From: CBDCWT01 sp965223305
Lineage (GTDB): Bacteria > Planctomycetota > Planctomycetia > Pirellulales > Pirellulaceae
Assembly: GCA_965223305.1 (NCBI GenBank)
Contig: CBDCWT010000005.1
Coordinates: 1-12,585, forward strand
Length of the DNA stretch: 12,585 nt
Direction of reading: 5' to 3'
A program made the position numbers and the translations under genes. Each line of letters opens with the position of its first letter. Within the stretch, counting starts at the first letter, position 1. Positions 12,517-12,585 of the stretch are shown here, in pieces. Under the pieces are notes generated by a model. It saw only the letters and a program-made list of their open reading frames with translations, searched no databases and was not told the DNA's origin.

Positions 12517-12585
12517 ACGTGACATCGAAGCCGGCAACGCATTCGTTCGACTCCAGGTTAAGCGGTCTGGATTGTCGCGCGGACT
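12509..12585 (+). CDS. Tape-measure-like protein, N-terminus only (3' end outside window)
   Basis: ATG 12509 opens a frame running to the window end, overlapping the previous gene by 8 bp, with GGGAG 6-8 bases upstream. The 25 visible residues, MARRDIEAGNAFVRLQVKRS then GLSRGL, match my recollection of the conserved start of large tape-measure-like proteins in planctomycetes (xRDIxAGxAFVxLxxK...L.xGL). The resemblance is from memory and the fragment is short, so the product is tentative. A long frame with predicted membrane segments beyond the window would support it. Confidence 0.5.
   Translation, partial: MARRDIEAGNAFVRLQVKRSGLSRG

Overview
The window looks like an integrative, phage-like element (or two abutting elements) from a planctomycete, probably in or near Pirellulales. 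This rests on moderate GC content, the style of the small helix-turn-helix (HTH) proteins, the tRNA-reading integrase C-terminus and the N-terminus of the last gene. It is inference; no rRNA or housekeeping gene is present. Every supported gene lies on the + strand.

Left part (1-3283): the 3' end of a DUF3987-type replication ATPase/helicase gene, a hairpin terminator, and a gene-free stretch carrying two identical palindromic operators. Then come a 69-residue HTH regulator and a complete tyrosine recombinase (integrase). The 3' end of the integrase gene overlaps a 54-bp copy of the 3' half of a tRNA-Leu(CAA) gene on the minus strand (3171-3224). The 5' half of the tRNA is absent, so this is an attP-like site, or the junction left by two elements inserted in tandem at one tRNA.

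Middle part (3284-7561): a 27-bp dyad beside the att site, an unrecognised 217-residue protein, and a palindrome. An excisionase-like HTH gene and a hairpin follow. A tightly coupled replication operon comes next: a small ORF, an ERCC4-fold nuclease, and a zinc-finger/TOPRIM/RecA-like primase-helicase. Directly after the helicase is a cluster of iteron-like repeats with a very stable hairpin, the best origin candidate. The cluster is buried inside an ORF that overlaps the helicase stop as ATGA.

Right part (7565-12585): a zinc-ribbon protein, a small HTH-like protein, a small acidic protein with two possible starts, and a large terminase subunit. Then an acidic hypothetical protein, an HExxH metallopeptidase-like protein, a coiled-coil protein, a small helical protein and the first 25 codons of a gene resembling planctomycete tape-measure-like proteins. 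No portal, capsid or prohead protease gene is recognisable between terminase and the tape-measure-like gene, which is unusual for a tailed phage.

Working model: integrase plus excisionase-like HTH move the element at tRNA-Leu; the nuclease and primase-helicase replicate it from the iteron cluster; the terminase operon packages or transfers it, with particle genes lying beyond the window or supplied by a helper.
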